From Paralichthys olivaceus (Eukaryota; Chordata; Actinopteri; Pleuronectiformes; Paralichthyidae): 64,000 nt of DNA. Position numbers and translations under genes: made by a program. Position 1 is the stretch's first letter. Every line of letters begins with the position of its first letter. Positions 39,758 through 50,460 of this stretch are shown here, piece by piece. The stretch lies in NCBI RefSeq assembly GCF_024713975.1, contig NC_091097.1:6814861-6878860 (forward strand). The letters run 5' to 3'. A model generated the notes under the pieces. The model was not told where the DNA came from. It was given only the letters and a program-made list of their open reading frames with translations, and searched no databases.

Positions 39758-42700
39758 TGTAACCTCACATCAGCAAATGCACAGACTGTGTCCACTGACT
39801 CGAGTTATTTCACGACGGACTGATTGTGAACCTTTTCTTTTTCGTGACATCGCTTCTTGAAATTCATAGTTGCCTGACAGCTGAAGAGACAAGCGTGTAC
39901 TACCAGAGTAGTAAAAAAAACCAGAGTATGGTCCTGAGTTAATTTGTTGTCACAATCTCATTGTTCTGCATCACTGATGATTGATGTGTTATAAAAAGCA
40001 GTCACTCGAAGCCAACACATGCTCATTAATTAATCACAAAGCTCCAGAAATCAACCCAGTTTGATTTCAGCTCCATTTCTCACATTCTCATAAAGACTAT
40101 AATTATAATCAGAAATCGTGTGAGCGTGCGTGTCAAAGAAGAAATCCTCTCACTTTTCATTCACTCTTGTCCATCACCCCTCCTGCGTCATTGGCTTTGA
40201 AATGAAACACACATATGCACACCATAGATTTTCTAATTATACAAAATGAAAGCAAAGTGCTGTCCTTTTTTTTATCTGCTACATTATAGTTTTCATCCCT
40301 GCCCTCCTCTTTTCAGCTGTGTCCATTTATCTGCGCCTCGGATTGAAGTGGATAAACTGACCCCGGCTTGTTGCCGTGCATTAAGAGGTGTATCGGAGGT
40401 TGTCAGGCAGGGATTTCAGCGAGGAAATGCCAAGTGTCCCGTGCGATTAGCTTGACCAGAAAGTGTTGATCCTTGCCTGAATCAGGGTGGAGCTGCTCTG
40501 TGACTAACAGGCTCTTACAGAGACTCTCCCAACAGGATCTGAGTCCCAGTTCCAGACTCCTGCACTGCCCCTGCATGCCTCAGAAACACTGTAACAGATT
40601 CAGGTTAATCCTCAGCCTCTATGTCACGTTGATGCTGCAGCAGAAATTTCCTGGCTTGTGTTCAGAAGAGGGGGGGGGTGATGAAACAGGGTGCGTTTGT
40701 AGTCATCCCAAATACGTCTGGCTTTCTCCTCTTAGCTGTGTGACTGAAATAAGTTTACAGCACAGTGTCGAAGCCTTTGCTAGGAGACACGTTTTCTGCT
40801 GCTTTTCTTCAGAACTTCTACACAATTGATCTTAGACAATGACTCTGAGAGTGAAGTGCTGACTCTTAGCTGAAATATGGGGACTTTTACATCCATATGG
40901 AATGAACAGCAGAGATGGTAACACTTTCCTTTTCCTCCTGCTTCAGAAATCTTGTTATATGTTTTTTGGATTCGATTGCTTCTAAATCACTGGCAAAACA
41001 CATTAAAACCAGTCAGCAGCAACATGTCTTTCCAAAATAGTTTCCAGGTTACTGTGAATAATCCACACTAATAACCAGGACACAGTTTCTGGGAAAGAGA
41101 TGTTTCTGTTAGGTGTTTTTGAAATGTAATTTTTCAAGCAGAGCAAACTAATTTCCGTTCTACAAAAAAAACTACTACCATTTTCTAGCTTGATATTATC
41201 AGAAGTAAGATAAAAAAAATATCAGTTTTTGTAATTTCAATGAGGTTATCTTTTTGGCTTGAGGGTGTTTGCGTCCACAGAATATGAGGTGAACAGATTT
41301 AAGTGTGTTCAACATTAACATTTTAACCTCACAGCTACTGATTCATTTCAAATCCAGAGTACTGAACCAAACCACGAAAGAAATATGTCACTGTCCATAT
41401 ACTGAAGAGCTGCTGTTTATAGTTTATTAATCAGATCAGGACTCCACAAAGAATCACCATGATGATATATCCCCTCATGTCAGATTGCATATGTTACCAG
41501 CTAAACCAAAAGGTGGTAATTCCTCTATCATTTGTATGACTTGAATACAGTTTATAGACCTTAAGGTGACTTTATCAAGCAACTGACAGGAAAACCGATA
41601 TGTATGACATTTGTTACATAAAAGACATTCTGTTTTTTTTCAAGAAATATTTGATTGTTTCTATTTTCCTGAGAAATGCTGGATACTGTCCTGTCTTCAA
41701 GCGTATGGTCATTGTCCAAATTAAATAATCCAAGAGGGGGTGGGGGCATTTCATGAATTGCTCATAACTGTCCATGCTATCTGTGATGAGGGTTTACATT
41801 TGATGAAGTTAGAAGAGCAAGTAAACCACTGCTGCAGACACAGCACCCAAGTATCGCTGCACATTGTAGAAATGCTAAAATTCCAGCAGGGGGTAGCATT
41901 TCACACCCTGCCTGGCAGATCAGGTCCTGGTGGACATCATTAGTCAAGTTCATAGGTTTATGAAAGCGAACTGACATCCAACACCCAGTTCAGAGTAATG
42001 ATGATAAAAATCCTAATTGGAGAAGATCTTAATTTGAGCAGAACAAGGCTCTTTGAATCCCTCTATCTTTGTGTGTTTGTGTGTGTGTCTGCTCCCTCTC
42101 TTATCTGCACATCTACCAATTAAGACCTCCATAAAAGGGGAGGCTTGGTTCCAAAAAGTCTGCAGCTATTGCTCACAATCTGGAATAATTTGCCCTTCAA
42201 CTTCAGTCGCCTCTCGTCTGCGGTCATATTCAAGTGGGCCCATTCTGGCCAAATTTGGCATCCTAATTATCTCCTGGTAACGGCATATTACTTTTCACAA
42301 TCCATTTGGATATTCAGGAAGTGTAATTATTTTTTCAGTCTAGTCATGTGTATGGTATTAGACATGCCTTATGATACAAAATAAGATTAAAAAACGGATC
42401 CTTATCTATACTTTGCTCTGCTTTATAGTCCCAGGAGGAACAGACTTTCTCATATGTGATGTAAAGTGCTGTGAACGCTGACATTTGGCCAGAGAGGCCT
42501 GAAATATCCAACAGGCATCTTATTTATTTCTGTCCTAAGTGAAGAGCTGATAACTCAAAGGTTTGAAATATTGGAAATAAATGGCAGTCAAGCTTCATGG
42601 TGAAAGATTCAAATGTGCTTGACATCCCAAAAATGTGCTTATTGTCTCTGCACATCAGAGTTTGCAAAATGTCATGGAATTAGTGCATTTCAATTTTCTG

Positions 42701-43984
42701 TGCAAGACTTCTCATACCAATTTTTATAAATTCTAAACATATTAGAAATATTTACATATTACATTGGTATTCCAGTCATACCTATATGATCATATGTTTA
42801 CAATGTTCAAAATGTGTCCAAGGGTCAAAGAAAATATTATTTGAACTACAGTTCCATGATGGTAACAAATGTTTTATTATAGGAAGTACCACAATGGACC
42901 TTGTTTTTTCAGTTGCTTTCTAGGAATTCATTTTGAGTAAAAAACAATTATACTCAATTATATAATAACAGTGATTACTGTATGTAAATGTGACCTATAC
43001 AGATTGGCGAGAGGTTAAAAGAAAGGAACTCAATAAATGAGGAACATGGTAAATGAAGCTGCTTCAAACAGTGTAAATCATCAAATCTCAACCCAACTGA
43101 ACACCTAAGTTAACATGTTGGATAGCCCATCATCTAACCCCCACAGCTTCAGCAGCATTTCAATGGTACTTTTATGTTGGTTTGCCTTTAACCTGGCACC
43201 CATCTCCATGCAAACCTTAACACCTCTGAATGATTATCAGATACCTGTGATAATCCAAGGCGAGAGGGCAAATGTATGTCTTTATCCAGTGACAGAAACA
43301 ATAAACTCATATTTCATCATGTTGCACTGAGCTGTTTAAGTATTAACACCTTGCAAATTAAAAAGAGAAGAATATGGCAAGGCTAACAGGCCTTACACCA
43401 TTAATAATAATCCTGTGGATGGAAAGTTGGCTGGATGGATAAAGCCAGATAATATTGCTAAAGCATGAAGCCTTATTTTCAACTCTGGAGACTGTTTAAT
43501 CCCTGTAAAACTACGCTCATTACCTCTGTGGGAAAAGGGGAGATTTGCTTAATTAAGTTGTTAAGAAAGCAGCAAACCCTGCAGCTGTCTGAGACCACGG
43601 CAAATTTCATTTGGGAGAAAGACTGTGATCGACTGACAAGTGTGTGTGGGCGTAAATGAGTGCGTCCTTAACTGCAAGATAAAAATACAACACTGTGTCT
43701 TTCAACTTTAGTCAGTCTTTACTTTTAATCAGTCTCTCTTAGTAGTTGCAGATTACTGAACTTTGCCTCCAAGTGCAAAGTGTTGGACGGATTCACCAAG
43801 ATGAACACAACACATACTTATCATGAATGAAATGTAGGTAAATATTACACGAAAACAGATTTATAAAAATGAAAAAGGCTATTATACTCAACAACTCAGA
43901 GTCAGAAATTATATTATTCAATTCAACTAATCCCATCAATCAAATTGAACATAGCCTTGGTACCTGGTGGATTATTGAAAAGCC
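39758..43984. other. Spacer downstream of hrob, no gene seen
   Basis: This is the hrob 3' UTR plus intergenic AT-rich sequence. No canonical AATAAA appears in the first 500 bp after the hrob stop. A TCAACCCAACTGAACACC string near 43,090 resembles the transposase motif NPTEHL of Tc1-like elements, but nothing around it supports a reading frame. Confidence 0.5.
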
Positions 43985-44560
43985 TGTTGCCAGAAACCTG
44001 TTGGAGTTCTGTTTGAACAATCACTCACTTTAGAACCACAAATTAAAAAAAGTACTCCAGCCATGCTTTCTACAAATCAGATTTATCTCCAAAACAAACC
44101 CATACTTTCACACCCACACAGAAAAAATAATTCACAAACTAGTCTTCTCTAGACTGGACTACTGTAACTCCCTCTTCTCTGGCATAGGCCATAAGGTCTC
44201 GAGGTTGAAAAGTTAAGGCTTTGAAAACTTGAGGCTTTTGCCGTCAGGGCCCCTCTGGTTTGAAACGTCCTTCCTGAGGAGATAAGGCTCACAGTCAGTG
44301 ACTTCTTCAAAATCAATCCCTAAAACCCATTTTTATAGACTTGCTTTCGTGGGGGGTTTACTTTTCACCTTTTAAATGAATTGTTCATTTATTTTCATTC
44401 TCATATTACTGCTTTTGTGTGTACAAGTTTTCCTGTGACATAGCTGTATATTCATTCATTTAATTTGAATCCTGCTGATTGTTATTTCTCTTATATGTAC
44501 TTGTCTTGCTTTGCTGTTTAAACAAAAGTGATATATAAATAAAGTTTACTGTTGTATTAC
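43985..44560 (+). mobile_element. 3' fragment of a LINE (L2/CR1-like non-LTR retrotransposon)
   Basis: A broken reverse-transcriptase reading frame is visible: KKVLQPCFLQIRFISKT, then KLVFSRLDYCNSLFSG, the typical fish LINE motif. After an internal deletion at about 44,180-44,225 comes the C-terminal signature RAPLWFETSFLRR, then IPKTHFYRLAF. The element ends in a 3' UTR with AAATAAAG. Frameshifts and stops mark it as a dead, 5'-truncated copy. The exact clade (L2, Maui or Rex1-like) cannot be set by eye. Confidence 0.75.
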
Positions 44561-44829
44561 TATTATAAGAATTTAGAGTGTTGTTTATTCTGAACTTTAC
44601 TATATTCTTGACAATAAAAATTCGTTTTTATCTTGAAAGTTGTTTTGTGTCTGTTACTGATGAAATGTTTTTTAAAATTTATTTAATCCAAAAAGATTAA
44701 AAAAAACAAACAGGGTGGTGATGAAGTAGCTGAGGTTTTTATTTTTGATTGACTTACAAATAAACCTTTATCAATATTTACGTCAGGGGAGTGAGATGAT
44801 GTCATGGTTTTATTTGTCAGTCCTCTCAC

Positions 44830-44989
44830 TGAGAGCAGCGGTGAAGTGACGCCACATCCGGTCCCCATCTTGACTGACTTCAGGTGTGGGCGTCTCGCGG
44901 ACACCTGCGGGAGAGGAAGAGGAGCATGTCGGTGAAGAGCCCCTGAAACATGGCGCTCTGCCCCGGTGACGCTTTATTCCAGCGCGCGG
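44830..44989 (+). promoter_or_regulatory. Orphan CpG promoter with a candidate 13-codon first exon
   Basis: The AT-rich spacer gives way to CpG-rich DNA. On one side is ACATCCGGT (ETS-type) with TGACGCCAC (CRE-like); then CCATCTTGAC (part of a YY1-type site); then AACATGGCGC at 44,948 opening MALCPGDALFQRA; then a strong donor GCG|GTAAGG at 44,990. This is how housekeeping first exons look. I find no second exon downstream and do not recognise the peptide. On the minus strand the same block also reads as a possible last exon, with the acceptor CTCTCCCGCAG and a frame ending HFTAALSERTDK then a stop inside AATAAA. Direction is therefore not settled. Confidence 0.35.
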
Positions 44990-44990
44990 T

Positions 44991-46999
44991 AAGGAGGGGG
45001 GTTTAATTCTTATTAGGAGGAAGATGCTGAAGAGGAGGATTCAAACAGTTAACGCGATAAAACGCATTTCAATCATATAAATAAACACAAATACCGTCGT
45101 TAAATACTGCAACAACCGTATTTAAAGTATAACCAGGGTATTATGTGAATATTACCAGCATACAGGTACAATGATGGAGCCACGTGTTCAGCTAATAGTG
45201 AACATCCACTCATGTATAACGGCTGAAAGTGGAATTAGATTAACGTGTCATTTATTTTCTCTGTTAACTGATTATTCAGAAAATCCCTGTTGAAGTTTTT
45301 ACAGAATACAAGAGTCCGTCTTTCAATTACAGCTTATTAATTCTATAAAGTGTTTATTTGTTGTCACAAAACATTCTGTAAGCAAACAAGCTCCCAACAT
45401 ATAGTAACGATATATTGCCATTTATTATTGTGCAGTGGATCCATCAAGTTGGTTGGTGGTTTTTAAAATGACTGTGGATCAGAGAATTAAATATTTAAAG
45501 TCATTTAAATGTGCAATATGTCATATTTTATTCATAGAGGCATATTTTTATGTTTGGCAGTTTGAATTCACCCATTTCATTTTAATCACTTAATTAGAGG
45601 TGTATAGTAATCAGATAATAATTTATCTGATTGACAGTACCTTAACTGACTGTTGGTCCATTAGTACATTTCTTATTTCTAACTTCACCATTATCACCTT
45701 GACTGCATAATTCCAGGTTTCTGTCAGATATTGGTGAGTTTATGTTCAAATGCATTAAGCAATGGGCATGTCAGGATAACAACCTGAGGACTGACAGAAT
45801 ATGGTTATTATATAGATTGAAGGAAAATTGGAAGGAAAATGATTTTAATATATATATCAGCAGTTAAACACAACTCGAGAAGTCTTGATCTCTAAATTAT
45901 ACTGAACTTATTAGCTGTTGGTGTAGACGACGACTTCAGGGACATGGAAAGAAGCTGCAGGTCTGGGCCACAGACAGTTGCTGTGTTCCTGGTCATGGAT
46001 ATTCCCAGTTTGTGTTATTTCAGATGACACATTTGTAGTTCCAGTATTTGTCTTTGCCTGGTGCCACCCAGAGCAACTCATCACTATAACCCCTGCTTTA
46101 TTCTGGGGCCATCCTGGTACAACTGTTATCTCCAAACCTCCATTCTTTGGAGAACTTTAAATGCAGGTACCTTGCCCTCTTTTTGCTCTGTGGGTTTTCA
46201 TTTTAAAGGTCATCTTACTCCTTAATCCTTATTACTCCAGAATATCTACCTGCCTTTGTCCCTTGGTTGGCATTCATTTTGGATCCTGTTCATATATGCT
46301 GGTGAAAATTTAAGACATCCTTTTCAAATATATTTATAAAAGTATACTTATTTGATATCTGATTCTTTAGGTATCAAACAAACTATCCACCACGATTTTC
46401 CTTTTTCTGTTTGTCAGTTGTAATCTCAGTCAGTTTCTAACTTTTGTTGAAAATAATGAGGCCACGTTGTGATTTATTTCTGGAGGTCCGGTCGTCAACC
46501 TGCCCATTTCCAGTCAGCCAAAAATCATCACAGGACCTGATTTATTTTCTCTTTTACCACCTTTGAACAAGCTCTCACACCTTCTTTTATTTTCTCCTCA
46601 CCGCTCTCCTCCTCCTGTCTCCTCATATATTGTCACATACTGACTCTTGATTGATCATCACAGCCACGCACAAAGATAAAATACCTGCAATTCACAATTC
46701 CAGTGTTCATACACCTGATTCAAACTGCTATTTCTCTTGTTTTCCCATATTATTTTTGTCCTCATCTCTCCCCTCAACCTACATCTCTCTGCCATCACTC
46801 CTCTGTCTCCACTTCTGCTTCACTTCCCATGACAAACACCCCCATCCTTGACCAAGCAGCCACCACTGTTTCCCCTCCCTTTACTATCTGTATCTCCCGA
46901 CAGCCTCCTGTTTTGCATCCATCCATCACTCTGTCTGCGGTGACAAGATGTGGAAATATGAAGGGCTGAAAGACAAATGAGTGAAGGTGTCGGCGTGGG
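44991..46999. other. Spacer, no gene seen
   Basis: AT-rich sequence without recognisable exons. The open frames over 45,911-46,160 on both strands have no similarity that I know. Confidence 0.5.
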
Positions 47000-48153
47000 A
47001 GGAGGAGGAGGGAGGAGGAAACCTATTCAGTAAGAGACTTGGCTGTGGAGAGAGCAAGTAGGGAGTGTGTTGCCTACCCTCCTCTTTCTCCCCCTCCCTC
47101 TATTCCCTCACACTCTATCTCTCTCTCGCTCTGTGCGAGCATGTGTGTTGGTGTGTGCGACTCCCCTCTCTCCCGGCTCCGCTGTTGTTCGCCGCCGCCA
47201 CAGATGAGCTGGGAAGAGGAGGGAAAGCGGATGTATCTGGCCAGAGGAAAAGCAAAACCGGAGGAGTTTGGATCGGCATGCAAGACTAACCCGCGGCTCT
47301 GATCATCAACAGCACTCTCTTGCTCTCTCTCTCTCTTGCTCTGTGTCTCTCTCTCTTTCTCTTACACACACGCACAAACACATACGCTCAGACTCACACA
47401 CACTCTCGCCGGCTGGATGTGTCCTCGCTAGGCTGAACGAGAGAGGTGCTTAGGCTTGTGTTTTTAGTTGGGGGCATGGGAGATCCTGAGAAACCTGGAT
47501 GTGTATGTGTGCGAGAATCAGTGTGCACACTCATGCATGAGAGAATTACTGCGCGAGTGTGTTTTTTTTTGGAAATGAGTCGGGGCGTTACACGCACACA
47601 CACAGAGGCAGCTTTGATTGGCTTGCGGCTTAAGTGACTCTCACCTCTCCTCTGCGGGTGTCACAGAGGAGTTACCTCTGGGGAATTTTTGTCAATGAAA
47701 TCAAGCAGTCAGAGAGGGCAGCAGGGACGGTGGAGGGCAGTTTGGGATTTGGGTAGAGCATTTGTTAGGTGGCTGTGTATGAAGATGTTGTGGGTGTAGC
47801 ATGAGCTGCCGGCAGTTTCAGGAACTCTCAGCTCCAGGGAGTGATTGAGTTGAGGTGCAGTGGAGAAGGCTGCCCTGTGGGGAGCATCTTTATCCTCTTT
47901 CTTTTACTTTCCTTAGTAACTGTTTGGGTTCTGGAGGTCTTCGCCTTCCTCTGTCATATTTTCTATGACTTAACTGGAAATCTCTGTTTCTGTCTTCTTC
48001 TTCCCTCCTCTATTTTCCTGCCCTTTCTTCTCTCTTACTCCCTGTGTCTTATCAGTATGTCCAGTATGTATATGAGATTTTATGGATCTTTCCTCTCTGT
48101 CTTTGCAGGTGTGAGTGCACCTGGGGCTCTCTGGCTGAGGAGCTGGAGGGCTG
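47000..48153 (+). promoter_or_regulatory. asic2: asic2 5' region: GC/CT-rich promoter and 5' UTR
   Basis: A (GGA)n and (CT)n-rich, locally CpG-rich segment at about 47,000-47,450 precedes the gene. An acceptor TCTTTGCAG at 48,100-48,108 gives a 5' UTR piece 48,109-48,153 right before the start codon, so at least one noncoding exon lies upstream. The 263-base open frame at 47,039 contains low-complexity sequence and no known protein. Confidence 0.5.
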
Positions 48154-48729
48154 ATGATGGATCTGAAGGAGAGCTGTGGCAGTCAGGGGAGCCAGGAGAG
48201 CTCCAGCTTACGTCCCACCTCCTGGCAGGCCTTTGCTCACACCAGCACGCTACATGGCCTGCGCTTCATCTTCCCTTATGGTCAGCCCAGCCTGCGCCGC
48301 TTGCTCTGGGCCACAGCACTGCTGGCCTGCCTGGGACTGTTGGCCTTGGAAAGCGCAGAACGCCTGGCCTATTTCCTCTCCTACCCTCACGTGACCAGCG
48401 TGGACGCCGTGGTATCGGGCAGCCTGGTCTTCCCCGCAGTGACCATTTGTAACCTCAATGCATACCGCTTTAGTCGCCTCACGCGTAATGATCTGTACCA
48501 CGCAGGGGAGCTAATGGCCATGCTGGATGTGCACCTGAAAATCCCCCAGCCGCACCTGGCTGAGCCAGACGTGTTGGCGTCCCTGCTGGAAAAAGCCAAC
48601 TTCACCAAATACAAGCCCACACCGTTCAGCATGAAGGAGTTCATCGAGAGAGTCGGCCACGACCTGGGAGAGATGATGCTGTACTGTCGCTACCAAGGCC
48701 AGGAGTGCAGCCATAGTGACTTCAAAACC
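48154..48729 (+). CDS. asic2: Acid-sensing ion channel 2, first coding exon (partial gene)
   Basis: ASIC2 is a trimeric proton-gated sodium channel of the ENaC/degenerin family, in neurons. The exon gives 192 codons to a GTGAGT donor at 48,730. It aligns with human ASIC2a (isoform 1). Seen: STLHG around residues 31-35 (the family HG motif), TM1 about 48-72, SYPHVT with His79 at the place of the histidine needed for ASIC2a proton gating, FPAVTICNLNAYRFSRLT, and Cys residues of the extracellular palm (MLYCRYQGQECSH). Human continues VFTKYGKC, and here too the donor follows FKT. Two ATGs lie in tandem; human MDLKES suggests that the second (48,157) starts the protein. The TM2 end and most of the extracellular domain lie beyond the window. 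Confidence 0.95.
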
Positions 48730-50324
48730 GTGAGTCCACTGATACCTCCTTGTAAATGTCAGCTCTGTTCTGAGATTAGTTGGGGTCAGAGCGCATTTGT
48801 TGCCTCCCAACCCTTAAAAGACCCCTGTGCTTGTGTTTGTTTCCAAGTCTTGCAAGTATCTTTTTTTCCTGCCAGTAAAATGACTTGATATATGCTGATA
48901 GCTGCTGTTTCCCTCCTATGCTGCTACGCTGGGAGTCTCTTGCTGTGTTTCCTCCTTGGGACTTTAGTGTTTGGCTGTGTAGACTGACTCTCAAGATTTG
49001 TTCTGCAAATACACTCTCTGCTGTTACCTTGTTGTTGTCCTCAGCCTTCACATAATAAAACTGTGCTTACTGGCACATACAGCTCTGCAACAGGTGTGCA
49101 GTATTTTGTCACTGAAGGAGAGTAATTGTTTTGTCTTGGGCCATAGTGAACAATAAATTCCTCCAAATCCCTCTACTGCTTTTTTTCTTCACTTCTGCAG
49201 CCATAAAGTTTATTTTTCTCTTTTCCACTGCAAATCAGATCATTCGAGGGATGTTTGTTTACTTGCTGGTTTTTCAGATAGGGAATACAATACAACATTA
49301 CTTGGATGCTTGTTGGTGTTTTTTCTTTTTAAATTAAAACAACTATTTTGGCTTGTTGTTGAGTAGCAGCTTCTTGTTTTTGTTGGTCATATGTCAAGAC
49401 TGTTGTTGTAGAATCTGTAGACCAGAGCCAGTTGGTCTTGTGTTGTTGAAGTACAGTTTATTTTGTTGTATTGAGAAAACTGAAGTGCTGCTCAATTACG
49501 GCCTCAGAACATAATATCCTGAATGCTCACTTGTTGCATACTCCATCTCTCTCCGACTGGTAGTTTAAGTCAATGAGTAAACATGTGAACAGCACACCAA
49601 GTGAATGTTGGCAAAGGAAATAGTGAAGCATTAATAGCACATATCTAGTTTTCCTGTCAACCTTGATTTAAGATGTTTCAAAATACCTTTGGAGACTATA
49701 GGGAAGGAATGTTGAAGAAGGGAATATTTAGTTAGAAAAAGTAGTGAACCCTATTAATTTTGAAAGATGAGTTTGTTTCTTTTCTGAGACGAGAGATGGC
49801 TCCGGAAATGTAACCGTGTGCACTGCACCCAGGTCTTTGGTCCCTGTGTGCGCACCGAGCGGAACTTGAACCTGAATTTTTTTAAAACACTTGTCTGGCC
49901 CGACACGTCTGGGTCCCGTCAGGCTTAGGTCAGTATCCACAGATGTTCAGCTGAGGGTTCACCAGCAGTGCTGTGTTTTCAATGATGTGCAGCTCAGATA
50001 ACTCTGTACACCTTCACCTTTTCCCCTTCTTCGATCTCTTCTGTGTTTGGCAATATTCATTTTGATTTCAAATCTGAGATCAGACTTTTTTTTTTTTTTT
50101 TACTGCAATTATGAGCTGAAGCTTTCATTGAACATGTAAATGCATTCCTTGTATTGTTTTTGTGGTATGGCGTTATGAATCTGGAAATGTATGAAACTTT
50201 CTTAAGAACAAATTTAAGAAAATTCACAAGAAGCTATTGGTGAGTGAGGCCCAATGTTTAGGATTATATTTCTACTTGTTGTTAGCCTACTCTTGGAGTT
50301 GTGTAATCCATCGCACTGAACACC

Positions 50325-50460
50325 AGGTGTTACCTCCACAAAGGACGTTATGTTTTCATCCTTGTCAGTTTGTTGGTTTGCTTTTTGACACAAGGTTGCA
50401 CAAAAACAACTCAACAGTTTTCCAAGAAATGTGGTGAAAGGATGTGGTCTGGGACATAAT
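50325..50460 (-). repeat. Dispersed repeat, second family, copy 3 (inverted)
   Basis: Plus strand shows CTCCACAAAGGACGTTATGT, CATCCTTGTCAGTTTGTTGG and CCAAGAAATGTGGTGAAAGG, the reverse complement of the blocks at 20,870 and 39,300 plus the outer end of the element. Confidence 0.65.

Noticed and set aside
43060..43330. Tc1-like transposase remnant suggested by NPTEHL
   Set aside because: Only one short motif fits; neighbouring residues do not follow the family pattern.
45911..46160. Overlapping 60-75 residue open frames on both strands
   Set aside because: No recognisable motif, no good splice sites joining them to the orphan exon at 44,948.
47039..47302. 87-residue open frame upstream of asic2
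   Set aside because: Low-complexity Ser/Pro/Leu sequence from CT-rich DNA, no family match, and it lies in the probable promoter.
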